Below are positions 16,857 to 26,575 of a stretch of DNA of 64,000 bases, one piece after another. A program made the position numbers and the translations under genes. Source of the DNA: Kineosporia rhizophila. GTDB lineage: Bacteria; Actinomycetota; Actinomycetes; Actinomycetales; Kineosporiaceae. The DNA lies in contig NZ_JAJSOH010000015.1 of NCBI RefSeq assembly GCF_021277265.1, positions 62,001 through 126,000 on the forward strand, read 5' to 3'. The notes beneath the pieces were generated by a model, which worked only from the letters and a program-made list of their open reading frames with translations, was not told where the DNA came from and ran no database searches. The first letter of the stretch is position 1. The number at the start of each line of letters is the position of its first letter.

Positions 16857-18263
16857 TCAACCGGCGATCAGGACGTGGTTCACCCGGAACCGGTTCAGCG
16901 GGTCGTACTTGAGCTTGCACTCGAGCAACCGCTCGTGAACGGCCGGGGAATAGGCCTGCGCGATCTGCGCCGGGTCTGCATCGGCCGGGCTGAGGAAGTT
17001 CAGTACCGCCCCAGGATGCTTCCACGGCGCCAGGGCATCCAGAAGCGCGTCAAGAGGGCCCGCCATCGCCGCTGGATCCCCCGGAGCACCGGTTGCTCCC
17101 AACCACAGGGTGAACGGCGCGTCTCGATGGCCGATCGCATTGGCCACCTCGGGCTCTCGGCCGAGAGCCCCGCCCAGGCGGCGGATCTCGGCGACCAGGA
17201 CGGGGGTGTCCACCCCTGCGCCCGCGGTCTCGACGAAGGCCTGGGCTGCCTCTGGCGGGAATCCGGTCAGCATGGTGGTGCGCTCGTAGGCCGGCAGCGG
17301 ATCGACCGGATCATTGTGTACCACGGCATATTCGGTGTACGGACGCTCTTGCGCCAGATCAATGAGCGCCGGCGCCGCAGCCCGTACCGGCGCCAGCAGC
17401 GCCTCGCCCTCCTCGGCGGTACCCAGATGGGAAAAGCGCAGGTGCGCAATAACCTTTCCGCGCAAGGGCTCGGGTACGAACGGCGCCGGAGGCAGCCTCA
17501 GGAAAGCGAAGGAGACACTGACGCGGTCGTCCTCCAGACCGGCCAGACGGCGGAACTCGCTCAGGACGGGATCTGCCCGCTCGGCGTCGAAATAGAGGCC
17601 ACCGCCGTAGAACCGAGGCACCGGCATCAGCGAGAACGTGAGCGAGACGACCACTCCGAAGTTGGACTTGCCCCCGCGCACGGCCCAGAACAGGTCGGGC
17701 TCGCTCTGCGCGGTCACCGTGCGCAGTTCGCCGTCCGCAGTGACGATGTCGAACGCACGCACGTGGTCGGCCGCCCAGCCGAAGCGACGCCCGAGCACCG
17801 GGCTGAGGCCACCACCGAGGGTGTAACCCACCACCCCCACGTTCAGGGCCGAACCGCTGACCGGCGCCAGGCCGAGAGCACCGGCCGCGGAGACCACCTC
17901 CTGCCACTCGACGCCCGCCCCCACGGTCGCCGTTCGCGCCTCCGGATCGATCTGCAGGCTCCTCAGCCGGCGCACGTTGATGAGTACAGCCTGGTCGGCT
18001 GTGCTCATCACACCGTGCCCCGTGGCCAGAACGGCCACCGGCAGGTTCTGGACGGCGGCGAAGCGCACGGCCGCCTGCACGTCGGCAGCATTGGTGGCGC
18101 CGACCGCCACCGCCGGCGTCTGCGGGAAACCCAGGTTCCAGGCAAAGGTCTCATCGCCGTACGACTGGTCAGCAGGAGTAGCTACGGGACCGGTCACCTG
18201 GCTGGTCAGAAGGTCCAGGGCGGCCGGGGGAATGATCACTGCGTCGTTCATGCCGATCAGCAC
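16857..18263 (-). CDS. FAD-dependent oxidoreductase of the berberine-bridge (PCMH/BBE) family
   Basis: 468 residues. PCMH-type FAD domain (about 30-215) with the VLATGHGV segment that carries the flavin-linking His in this family, GVVGYTLGGGLSPVLGRRFGWAADHV and the C-terminal BBE segment LKYDPLNRFRVNHVL. No signal peptide is seen. Such enzymes oxidise alcohols, sugars or natural-product intermediates with O2. The start may be the GTG at 18263 or the ATG at 18251; neither has a good ribosome binding site. It lies downstream of an MFS exporter and upstream of a PNPOx-like gene, which suggests modification plus export of one compound. Confidence 0.87.
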   Translation of the reverse strand: MLIGMNDAVIIPPAALDLLTSQVTGPVATPADQSYGDETFAWNLGFPQTPAVAVGATNAADVQAAVRFAAVQNLPVAVLATGHGVMSTADQAVLINVRRLRSLQIDPEARTATVGAGVEWQEVVSAAGALGLAPVSGSALNVGVVGYTLGGGLSPVLGRRFGWAADHVRAFDIVTADGELRTVTAQSEPDLFWAVRGGKSNFGVVVSLTFSLMPVPRFYGGGLYFDAERADPVLSEFRRLAGLEDDRVSVSFAFLRLPPAPFVPEPLRGKVIAHLRFSHLGTAEEGEALLAPVRAAAPALIDLAQERPYTEYAVVHNDPVDPLPAYERTTMLTGFPPEAAQAFVETAGAGVDTPVLVAEIRRLGGALGREPEVANAIGHRDAPFTLWLGATGAPGDPAAMAGPLDALLDALAPWKHPGAVLNFLSPADADPAQIAQAYSPAVHERLLECKLKYDPLNRFRVNHVLIAG

Positions 18264-18360
18264 AACAGGGTACGATCAACAAAACATGGACGAAGGTTGG
18301 ACGCGGGCACCTGAAAACGTCGGTCTGGTGCGGGCCGCCGTTGATGCCTCAGCAAGGCGG

Positions 18361-19776
<1,416 letters not shown>

Positions 19777-19845
19777 GAGTCACCGTCTGTCGGAGCGGAT
19801 GAGGTGGCTCATCGTGCGAGCGAGGGTGAGGCCGTGGCGACGGAA

Positions 19846-19862
19846 TTTGCGAGAACTGCAAA
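19846..19862. promoter_or_regulatory. TTTGC-N7-GCAAA inverted repeat at the XRE-cupin start
   Basis: Short perfect arms (19846-19850 and 19858-19862) end directly at the ATG of the regulator, in the 86-bp gap shared with the MFS operon. Likely operator of the XRE-cupin protein. Confidence 0.5.
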
Positions 19863-20462
19863 ATGGTGGACGTGAGTGTGGAGGAGATCCTGGACGGCAT
19901 CGGCGCACGGGTGCGTTCAGTACGGCAGAACCGGGGACTGACGCTGGAGTCGGTGGCCGAGCAGACGGGCCTGTCGGTGAGTACCCTCTCGCGCCTGGAG
20001 ACCGGCCGCCGCCGGCCCACCCTCGACCTGCTCATCCCTCTGGCCCAGACGCTGCGCGTGGCCCTGGACCAGCTCGTCGCCGCACCCGCCACCGGCGACC
20101 CGCGCACGCACCTGACCCCGCAGCGCCGCGACCACGGCAGCGTCCTGGTGCCGCTGACCCGCTATCCCGGACGGGTACGCGTGTTCAAACAGGTTCTGGC
20201 GCCGCGTGAACCGCAGCTGGTCTCGCATGCCGGATACGAATGGCTCTACGTGCTCGCCGGACAGCTGCGCCTCATCGTCGGCGAACGTGAATTTCACCTG
20301 GTGCCGGGCGAGATGACGGAGTTCGACACGGCCGAGCCGCACTGGTTCGGTCCTGCGGACGGCACGGCCGTCGAGATCCTCCATCTCTTCGGGCCGTTCG
20401 GCGACCAGCCGGTCGTCCGGGCGGTCGGCCCAGTGATCGGCCCGGAGGAGACCGGCTCGTAG
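19863..20462 (+). CDS. XRE-cupin transcriptional regulator
   Basis: 199 residues. An N-terminal XRE helix-turn-helix (about 10-65: IGARVRSVRQNRGLTLESVA, then SVSTLSRLETGRRRPTLDLL) is followed by a linker and a C-terminal cupin barrel (about 110-180: EWLYVLAGQLRLIVGE, FHLVPGEMTEFDTAEPHWFG). The cupin would bind a small effector. Divergent from the MFS-oxidoreductase operon with an inverted repeat between, so it is the likely local regulator. Confidence 0.9.
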   Translation: MVDVSVEEILDGIGARVRSVRQNRGLTLESVAEQTGLSVSTLSRLETGRRRPTLDLLIPLAQTLRVALDQLVAAPATGDPRTHLTPQRRDHGSVLVPLTRYPGRVRVFKQVLAPREPQLVSHAGYEWLYVLAGQLRLIVGEREFHLVPGEMTEFDTAEPHWFGPADGTAVEILHLFGPFGDQPVVRAVGPVIGPEETGS

Positions 20463-20504
20463 CGGGTTGGGCGGAGGTGGCGACCTGCGCCTGACCCGCT
20501 ACGA
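20457..20504. terminator. Long hairpin between convergent XRE-cupin and tautomerase genes
   Basis: TCGTAGCGGGT (20457-20467) and ACCCGCTACGA (20494-20504) pair perfectly over 11 bp; the 26-nt interior contains a second GC stem. The left arm overlaps the TAG stop of the XRE-cupin gene. Confidence 0.65.
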
Positions 20505-20526
20505 CAGGAGGCGGGACGGGCGCCGA

Positions 20527-20733
20527 TCAGCTGCGGCCGAGCATCTCCGCGGTCAGGATCGTTCCGCCGAGGTTCCAGCCGCCCTCGACGACCTCGTCGA
20601 CGAGCACGAGGGTGGTGGCCCGGGCGCGCTCGCCGTAGACCGAGACGTAGGCCTCGACCACCGCGTCGGAGAGTCTCTTCTTCGACTCCGGGGTGAGGGT
20701 GTCGGCGGGAACCTTGAGGTTGGCGAAGGGCAT
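20527..20733 (-). CDS. 4-oxalocrotonate tautomerase-family protein
   Basis: 68 residues, the normal length for the family. The sequence starts MPFANLKVP, so after Met removal the catalytic Pro-1 is N-terminal. It ends with a WNLGG-type loop. Last gene behind the SDR at 20766, 32 nt apart on the same strand. The physiological keto-enol substrate is unknown. Confidence 0.88.
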   Translation of the reverse strand: MPFANLKVPADTLTPESKKRLSDAVVEAYVSVYGERARATTLVLVDEVVEGGWNLGGTILTAEMLGRS

Positions 20734-20765
20734 GGCTGTTCTCTTCTCTTTCTGGGGACGGGTTT

Positions 20766-21671
20766 TCAGAGTGCGGCGTTCGAGGGAAGCAGGCTCTCGA
20801 GGCCGACGCGGCGGTAGAACTCGGCGCGGATACGGTCGGCGACGGCCGAGACCACTTCGCTGCCGTCCCGGCTGGGGTCCACGTGGGTGCGGAAAGGCCT
20901 TTGGCCTGCGGGGAGATCGACCACGCGCACGATCTCGTCGGCGACGGACTGTACGTCGGCGTCGGCTGGGACCAGGGCGGCCAGGCGCTGGGGCAGGTCG
21001 CCCAGCAGTTCCCCGTACAGCGGCCCGTACGCTGCCTCGGTGGCCTGGTCCTCGGGGCGCCCGGCGTGGGCGAAGTGGTTCGTCCCGGAGGTGAAGGCTC
21101 CGGGAACCACGATCGTGGTGTCGATGCCGAAGCGGACGAGTTCGCCGGCGTAGCTTTCGGCCAGCGCGTCCATGGCGGCCTTGGCGGCGAAGTAGGGCGC
21201 CAGGAACGGGGGGTGCCCGCCGCGGGTGGAGGAGCTGCCCACCCAGACCAGCAGCCCCGATCCCTGTTCGCGCAGCAGCGGTAGGGCGGCCCGGTTGACC
21301 CGTTGGGTGCCCACGACGTTGACGTCGTAGAGGGCGGTCAGCTGCTCGGGGGTGAAGGCTTCAGCCGGTCCGCTGACCATGTGACCGGCGTTGTGCACGA
21401 TGACGTCAAGACGGCCGTGCTGCCGGCTCACCTCGGCGAGGGCGGCGTCGGCGGACGCCTGGGACTGTACGTCCAGTTCGACCGCGCTCAGGCGCAGGCC
21501 CTCGACGGTGGCCAGTCGGGCCAGGTCGGCGACGACCGAAGCGTTGCGCTCGGTGGTGGCGCGCATCCCCGCGACGACGGTGTGCCCGGCACGGGCCAGG
21601 GACTGTGCGGTCAGGAGGCCGAAGCCGCTGGAAGCGCCCGTGATGAGGACGACCTGGGGGGAGTCGGTCAT
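20766..21671 (-). CDS. Short-chain dehydrogenase/reductase
   Basis: 301 residues. TGASSGFGLLTA (TGxxxGxG), ELDVQS, HNAG (for NNAG) and YFAAK (YxxxK) with VGSSS are all present. The C-terminal extension of about 50 residues is typical of the larger classical SDRs. Several palindromic sites containing GTATCG/TACG halves lie in the 118 bp upstream, so it is under a repressor not encoded nearby. A tautomerase follows. Confidence 0.88.
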   Translation of the reverse strand: MTDSPQVVLITGASSGFGLLTAQSLARAGHTVVAGMRATTERNASVVADLARLATVEGLRLSAVELDVQSQASADAALAEVSRQHGRLDVIVHNAGHMVSGPAEAFTPEQLTALYDVNVVGTQRVNRAALPLLREQGSGLLVWVGSSSTRGGHPPFLAPYFAAKAAMDALAESYAGELVRFGIDTTIVVPGAFTSGTNHFAHAGRPEDQATEAAYGPLYGELLGDLPQRLAALVPADADVQSVADEIVRVVDLPAGQRPFRTHVDPSRDGSEVVSAVADRIRAEFYRRVGLESLLPSNAAL

Positions 21672-21690
21672 GATGCACTCCGATCTGGCT

Positions 21691-21781
21691 GTATCGACGG
21701 TACGACTGGTTCGTTCCTTTGATACGAAGACCGTAGCACGATTCTGGATCGACGGTAGTCGCGAGCCGTATCGTCGATACG
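21691..21781. promoter_or_regulatory. Cluster of GTATCG-type operators upstream of the SDR gene
   Basis: CGTATCGTCGATACG (21767-21781) has 7-bp perfect arms around one base. GTATCGACGGTAC (21691-21703) matches it at 11 of 13 positions, and TACGAAGACCGTA (21723-21735) has TACG/CGTA arms. Another half-site-like ATCGACGGTA lies near 21748. The layout suggests several sites for one TetR-like repressor. Confidence 0.55.
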
Positions 21782-21789
21782 AGGACTGC

Positions 21790-22608
21790 TCAGCGGATCG
21801 AGGCCAGCACGGCGTCGCCCAGCGCGGTGCTCCGCGCCAGCAGGTCGTAGGGCAGGTCGAAGTGGTTGCGGCCGGGCACCACCAGGTGGGTCGCCGGATT
21901 CACTGCGCGGGCCATGTCCTGATGCTGGCGGGCGTATTCGTCGGTCTCGTTCAGGCCTCGCGCCATGATCACCCAAGGCCGGTCGGCGTGGAGGTGCCGG
22001 ATCGGGCTCAGGGCGTGGGCGGTCGCGGCGTCGAGGCGCAGGGCGTCGTTGACGTAGCTGTGGCGCACCGGTTCCAGGTCGTACATGCCGCTCAGCAGCA
22101 CGCACCCGGCGGCGGGCGTGGCGCGGGTGAGGACGGCGGCCGCGACGAGGTGGGCACCGGCTGAGGATCCGGCCACGTGGATCCGTCCGGGGTCGAAGCC
22201 CAGGGCCGCGGCGTTCTCGTGCAGCCAGGTCAGGCCGCGTTCGATGGAGGTCACCATGTTCGGCAGGGGAGTGCCGGGGGCCAGGCCGTAGCCGAGCGCG
22301 GCGAACGCGACGCCGGCCCGGTGTGCGTCCGGGGCGATGAAGGCCGAGTCCTTGCGGCTGAGGGCCTGCCAGTTGCCGCCGTGCACGTAGACCATCAGGG
22401 CACAGTCAGTGCCCGGCCCGGGAAAGAGGTCGAGCCGCTCGGCCGGGTCCGGGCCGTAGGGCAGGTCGGCTCGGTGATCGAGGGAGATCCGGGCCCGGCG
22501 GCTGCGTTCGGCGTATTCGTCGAGATAGGTGGTCAGGGATTCGATGCGACTGCTGGGCGAGTACTGCTCGTCGAGTTCCGTCTGCGAATAGCTCTGCCAG
22601 GAGGCCAT
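21790..22608 (-). CDS. Alpha/beta hydrolase, kynurenine formamidase/esterase-like
   Basis: 272 residues. The oxyanion HGGNW motif (about 76-80), nucleophile Ser in GSSAGAH and a C-terminal Asp/His pair (NETDEY, GRNHFDLP) complete the triad. The N-terminal SYSQTELDEQYSPSSRI pattern is shared with arylformamidase-type hydrolases that open N-formylkynurenine, but carboxylesterase activity is equally possible. It lies upstream of the SDR on the same strand, separated by the operator cluster. Confidence 0.82.
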   Translation of the reverse strand: MASWQSYSQTELDEQYSPSSRIESLTTYLDEYAERSRRARISLDHRADLPYGPDPAERLDLFPGPGTDCALMVYVHGGNWQALSRKDSAFIAPDAHRAGVAFAALGYGLAPGTPLPNMVTSIERGLTWLHENAAALGFDPGRIHVAGSSAGAHLVAAAVLTRATPAAGCVLLSGMYDLEPVRHSYVNDALRLDAATAHALSPIRHLHADRPWVIMARGLNETDEYARQHQDMARAVNPATHLVVPGRNHFDLPYDLLARSTALGDAVLASIR

Positions 22609-22667
22609 GCTCGGACCCTACGCCAGGGTAGACCCGGGTTCTTGAGCGGAAGCCCGTACTCACACAG

Positions 22668-22692
22668 GTGAGAGCCGCGCGTCGGGGCTCAC
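22668..22692 (-). terminator. Possible hairpin after the APC permease gene
   Basis: GTGAGAGCC (22668-22676) and GGCTCAC (22686-22692) can pair with a 2-nt bulge just beyond the permease stop. No T-run, so weak. Confidence 0.3.
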
Positions 22693-22699
22693 AAGCGTC

Positions 22700-23944
22700 C
22701 TAAATTTTCTGCCGCTGATAGACCAGGGCCGCTGCCGCGACGATGACCGGAATGACGAGATGCCAGCCGGCCGAGGGAGTCACGGCCAGGATGAGTACGA
22801 ATCCGATCGCAGGAAGGATCTTCTGACGGCCGGGGAGCAGCCGGATCGCAGCGGCCGTCGCCACCAGGTAAGTGGTGAGCGCGAGCGTCGAGGGGATGTA
22901 CACGAAAGTGCTGGTGCCCCAGCCGAAAGCTGCCGATCCGGCCAGCCCCGCGGCGCCGATCCCGGCCACAGCGAGCACGCCGACGTCGGGGGCACCCCGG
23001 CGGTTGACCCGGGCCAGGGCCCGAGGCGCAAGTCCGTCGCGGCCCAGAGCGAAGCCCAGGCGCGAGATGGAAGCCACGAATGCGGTGGTGGTTCCCCAGC
23101 AGATGACGGTGGCGGCGAGGGCCAGAGCGACCGCCGGGGAGAGACCGAAGCGGCCGCTGACCACCCTGGCCAGGGAGACGTTGTCGAGCTCGGGGGAGCC
23201 GTAACTGCTCGTGCCCACCACGGCCACGGCGACCCCGAGATACAGCACCGCGACGACGAACAGCGTGATCAGCGTGGCCAGGTGCAAAGTGCGCTGCGGG
23301 TCCCGGAACTCGGCGGACAGGTGCGAAATGGCCTCCCAGCCGGAGAATGCGAAGAAGAGGATGACCACCGCGACGCCGATCCCGCCGACTCCGTGGGGTG
23401 CGAAGGGGGTGTAGGCGTCCCACCGCAGTTGCGGTACGGCTGCGACGATGGCCATCGTCAGCAGAACGCAGACTCCCGCGGAGAGCAGCACCTGGATCCG
23501 GCTGCCGATCTGGGTTCCGGCCAGAGTGATCACCACTGCGGCGCCCAGGATCAGGGCGCCGAAGGCAGGTGCGGCCGAGGTGGGCAGGCCGGTCGCGTCG
23601 GTGATGTAGTACCCCGCCGTCAGCGGGACGATGGTCTGGCCGACAGAACCGGCGATGAAGTACCACCAGCCCGACACCGCACCGGCCGCCCGGCCGAAAG
23701 CGGCTGCGGCGTAGACGGCGATACCGCCGGCGTCCGGATAGACCGAGGCCAGGCGGGCGAAGGTGAAAGCCAGCGGCACCGACAGGACGATGCTGAAGAC
23801 CCAGGCCAGGAGGGAGGCCGGGCCGGCGAGCGAGGCGACCTGCCCGGGCAGTACCAGGACGCCGGCGCCCAAAATCGCGCACACGTACAGCGCCGTTCCC
23901 TGCCAGAGGCCGATCGTTCTCGCCGGGGTCGCGGTGAGGGTCAT
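22700..23944 (-). CDS. APC-family amino acid permease
   Basis: 414 residues with 11-12 hydrophobic helices. The N-terminal ILGAGVLVLPGQVA matches the substrate-backbone-binding first helix of APC transporters. The ATG at 23944 is preferred over one at 24016, because the longer form would overlap the divergent regulator and adds only unrelated residues. It probably takes up an amino acid or amine and faces a GlxA-type regulator across a 50-bp gap, which likely controls it. Confidence 0.87.
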   Translation of the reverse strand: MTLTATPARTIGLWQGTALYVCAILGAGVLVLPGQVASLAGPASLLAWVFSIVLSVPLAFTFARLASVYPDAGGIAVYAAAAFGRAAGAVSGWWYFIAGSVGQTIVPLTAGYYITDATGLPTSAAPAFGALILGAAVVITLAGTQIGSRIQVLLSAGVCVLLTMAIVAAVPQLRWDAYTPFAPHGVGGIGVAVVILFFAFSGWEAISHLSAEFRDPQRTLHLATLITLFVVAVLYLGVAVAVVGTSSYGSPELDNVSLARVVSGRFGLSPAVALALAATVICWGTTTAFVASISRLGFALGRDGLAPRALARVNRRGAPDVGVLAVAGIGAAGLAGSAAFGWGTSTFVYIPSTLALTTYLVATAAAIRLLPGRQKILPAIGFVLILAVTPSAGWHLVIPVIVAAAALVYQRQKI

Positions 23945-23996
23945 ACCGCTATTACGTCCTACCGCCGCCACGACCAACAGTGGCATGATCGCCATG

Positions 23997-24965
23997 ATGC
24001 GAAAGAAACGTGACAACCATCGGGTGGCGGTGGCGGTGATGGCGGGCGCGCCCCTGTTCGAGCTGGCGGTGCCGTGCGAAGTCTTCGGGCTGCCGCGGCC
24101 GGACCTGATCGATCCGCCCTACGAGTTCCTGCTCTGCGCCTCCGGACCCGACGTGGCCGTGGGCTTCGGTTTCCACGTGCCCCGGACGTCCGGCCTGGAG
24201 GATCTGATCCAGGCCGACACCGTCATCGTGCCCGCCTGCGCCGACGTGACGCAGACACCGCCGGCCGATCTGGTCGCCGCCCTACGGCTGGCGCACGAAC
24301 GCGGCGCCCGCATCGTGGGGCTCTGCTCGGGGGCGTTCGCTCTGGCCGAGGCCGGCCTGCTCGACGACGGAAAGTCCACCACGCACTGGATGTACGCGGG
24401 GGAACTGGCCCGCCGCTACCCGAAGGTCGACGTCGATCCGGCCGTGCTCTACACCGCCGAGGGCACGGTGTTCACCTCCGCGGGGACGGCCGCGGCCATC
24501 GACCTCTGCCTGGAACTGGTGCGCCGTGACCGGGGCGCCGCGGTGGTGAACGAACTGGCCCGTCGCCTCGTCGTTCCACCGCACCGCAGCGCCGACCAGG
24601 CCCAGTTCGTGCCCGTACCGGTGCCCGAGAACCCGGGAACCGGCCTGGGACCCGTCGTCGAATGGGCCCGGGCCCACCTGGACCAGCAGATCACCCTGGC
24701 CGACCTCGCCGCCCAGGCCAGCGTCAGCCCCCGCACCCTGATCCGCCGGTTCGAGCGGGAGTACGCACTCACCCCCCACCGCTGGCTGCAGATCGAGCGC
24801 CTGCGCCGGGCCCAGCACCTGCTCGAGAGCACCACCCTGTCGATCGACCAGGTGGCCGGGCGCAGCGGCTTCGGTACCGCGACGAGTCTGCGCCAGGCCT
24901 TCGCCCGGCACCTGCACACGTCGCCGCACGCCTACCGGGAGGTGTTCCGGCTCGAACACGACTGA
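23997..24965 (+). CDS. GlxA-family transcriptional regulator (DJ-1/PfpI domain plus AraC DNA-binding domain)
   Basis: 322 residues from the ATG at 23997 (in-frame ATGs at 23985 and 23994 are also possible). The N-terminal amidotransferase-like domain (about 8-190) has the elbow GLCSGAFALAEAGLLDD with the Cys position and THWMYAGEL. The C-terminal AraC domain has two helix-turn-helices (ITLADLAAQASVSPRTLIRRFERE and LSIDQVAGRSGFGTATSLRQAFARHLHTSPHAYR). Family members sense amines or amino-acid derivatives. Divergent from the APC permease. Confidence 0.9.
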   Translation: MRKKRDNHRVAVAVMAGAPLFELAVPCEVFGLPRPDLIDPPYEFLLCASGPDVAVGFGFHVPRTSGLEDLIQADTVIVPACADVTQTPPADLVAALRLAHERGARIVGLCSGAFALAEAGLLDDGKSTTHWMYAGELARRYPKVDVDPAVLYTAEGTVFTSAGTAAAIDLCLELVRRDRGAAVVNELARRLVVPPHRSADQAQFVPVPVPENPGTGLGPVVEWARAHLDQQITLADLAAQASVSPRTLIRRFEREYALTPHRWLQIERLRRAQHLLESTTLSIDQVAGRSGFGTATSLRQAFARHLHTSPHAYREVFRLEHD

Positions 24966-24977
24966 CGGCGGGCTGAA

Positions 24978-25538
24978 TCACTGGGGAGGGATGTTCTGGT
25001 ACTTCTTCAGCCACTCGACGCCGCGCCGGGCATCGCGGATCTGGAACGGCATGGACGCGCACATTCCGACGATCCCGATCACGATCAGGACGTCCCAGGC
25101 CTCCAACTCGCCGGTCAGCAGATTCCAGGTCCACAGCAGAAGGAAGAACGGCACGATCCACAGCAGTCGGCGCTGGCGCACCAACCCCTGAGCCGTGTTG
25201 ACGGCGACCTCGTGGTCCTGCGCCTCGACCGGATGCCCAGCCTTGACCGCCTTCACGATGGCCTTGCGCCGGTCCTTGTCCACTCCCAGCAGCAGGGAGG
25301 GTTGAGCCCAGGCGCTACCCCGTCGGCGCTGCCACACGACGAGCCCCAGCGGGATCAACGCAGGCACGGTCACGGCAAGGGACAGCACGACCCAGAACAG
25401 GGGTGAGGAGTCGCCGTCGGAAAGGACGAAAAGAACGCCGTACATGAGCGGGGTCAGGACGATGAAGGCGAGCGCCAGGATGCGCAGCCGTCGGTTCTGC
25501 CTGCGCCAGGCCCGAAGCGCCTCATCGGTCTCAGCCAT
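24978..25538 (-). CDS. Membrane protein of unknown function
   Basis: 186 residues from the ATG at 25538 (MAETDEAL). Four hydrophobic helices in two pairs (ILALAFIVLTPLMYGVLFVL with FWVVLSLAVTVPALIPLGLVV; WIVPFFLLLWTWNLL with DVLIVIGIVGMCASM), separated by a charged cytosolic loop with a DKDRRKAIVKAVKAG stretch. No family recognised. Confidence 0.7.
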   Translation of the reverse strand: MAETDEALRAWRRQNRRLRILALAFIVLTPLMYGVLFVLSDGDSSPLFWVVLSLAVTVPALIPLGLVVWQRRRGSAWAQPSLLLGVDKDRRKAIVKAVKAGHPVEAQDHEVAVNTAQGLVRQRRLLWIVPFFLLLWTWNLLTGELEAWDVLIVIGIVGMCASMPFQIRDARRGVEWLKKYQNIPPQ

Positions 25539-25699
25539 GCGAATGATCTTCACCCAGTGCGCGGATGGCCGCATTTCGGGCAGAGTGCGCGGGGGACTCG
25601 CGTCGTCGTTGACTGCGTGTCCGAGACTGGGGTTGGCTACAGGGGCGCCCCGGCTCGAGGCGTTGCCGCAGTGCTCGAAGCTGAGAAGAGGTTTCCGGT

Positions 25700-26560
25700 T
25701 TGAAGCTCTCAGGTGTCGGTGTGTGGGACGGGTGGCTGCGCTACGGCGACCCGCAGGAGGTGGCGCAGGCTGCGGCCGAGCTGGAGAGCCTGGGCTACAG
25801 CGCGCTGTGGATCCCGGACACCGGCGGGCCGGTCTTCGACGCCGTGCGTAACCTCCTGGCGGCGACGAACGAGATCGTGGTCGCCACCGGCATTCTCAAC
25901 CTCTGGATGCACGAGCCCGCGGCCGCGGCCGCCGCCCACGCGGAACTGACGAGCACCTACGGGCAGCGGTTCCTGATGGGGATCGGCGTGAGTCATGCCC
26001 CGATCGTGGACAAGGCCGAAGCCGGCCGATATCAGAAGCCGCTGGCCGCCACGGCGGCGTTCCTCGACGGCATCGACCAGGCGCAGCCGCCGGTTCCGCA
26101 GGAGTCCCGGGTCCTGGCCGCGCTGGGTCCGAAGATGCTGGAGCTGGCCCGGCGCCGCACCGCCGGGGTGCACCCCTACCTGGTGACGCCCGAGCACACC
26201 CGGATCGCCCGCGAGGCGCTGGGCGAGGGGCCGCTGGTGCTGCCCGAGCAGACGGTCGTTCTCGCGGGTTCGCGGCCGGAGGCCCGGGAGATCGGCACCG
26301 GCTGGATCAAGGGCTACTTCCAGCTGCCCAACTACACCAACAACCTGCTGCGCCTGGGCTTCTCGCAGGACGACATCGACACGGTCAGCGACCGGGTGTT
26401 CGATGCGCTGATCGCCTGGGGCGACGAGAGCGCGATCCGGACCCGGATCGCCGAACACCGCGCCGCCGGTGCCGATCACGTGACCGTGCAGGTGCTGACC
26501 GCCGAGGGCGTGGCCGATCCGCGCGAGCAGTGGCGTCGTCTGGCCCCGGCCCTGGTGTAG
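25700..26560 (+). CDS. LLM-class (luciferase-like) F420-dependent oxidoreductase
   Basis: 286 residues from a TTG with GAGAAGAGG upstream. Barrel signatures are VGVWDGWLRYGDPQEVAQAAAELESLGYSALWIPDTGG, LMGIGVSH and the C-terminal GADHVTVQVL. The length and the N-terminal pattern match the actinobacterial family of probable F420-dependent enzymes (TIGR03620 type) rather than FMN luciferases. Substrate unknown. Convergent with mntH, 15 nt apart. Confidence 0.87.
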   Translation: MKLSGVGVWDGWLRYGDPQEVAQAAAELESLGYSALWIPDTGGPVFDAVRNLLAATNEIVVATGILNLWMHEPAAAAAAHAELTSTYGQRFLMGIGVSHAPIVDKAEAGRYQKPLAATAAFLDGIDQAQPPVPQESRVLAALGPKMLELARRRTAGVHPYLVTPEHTRIAREALGEGPLVLPEQTVVLAGSRPEAREIGTGWIKGYFQLPNYTNNLLRLGFSQDDIDTVSDRVFDALIAWGDESAIRTRIAEHRAAGADHVTVQVLTAEGVADPREQWRRLAPALV

Positions 26561-26575
26561 GCGCTCGGGGCAGGC

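Noticed and set aside
23945..24016. Longer start for the APC permease
   Set aside because: It would run into the divergent GlxA-type gene and adds no family sequence.
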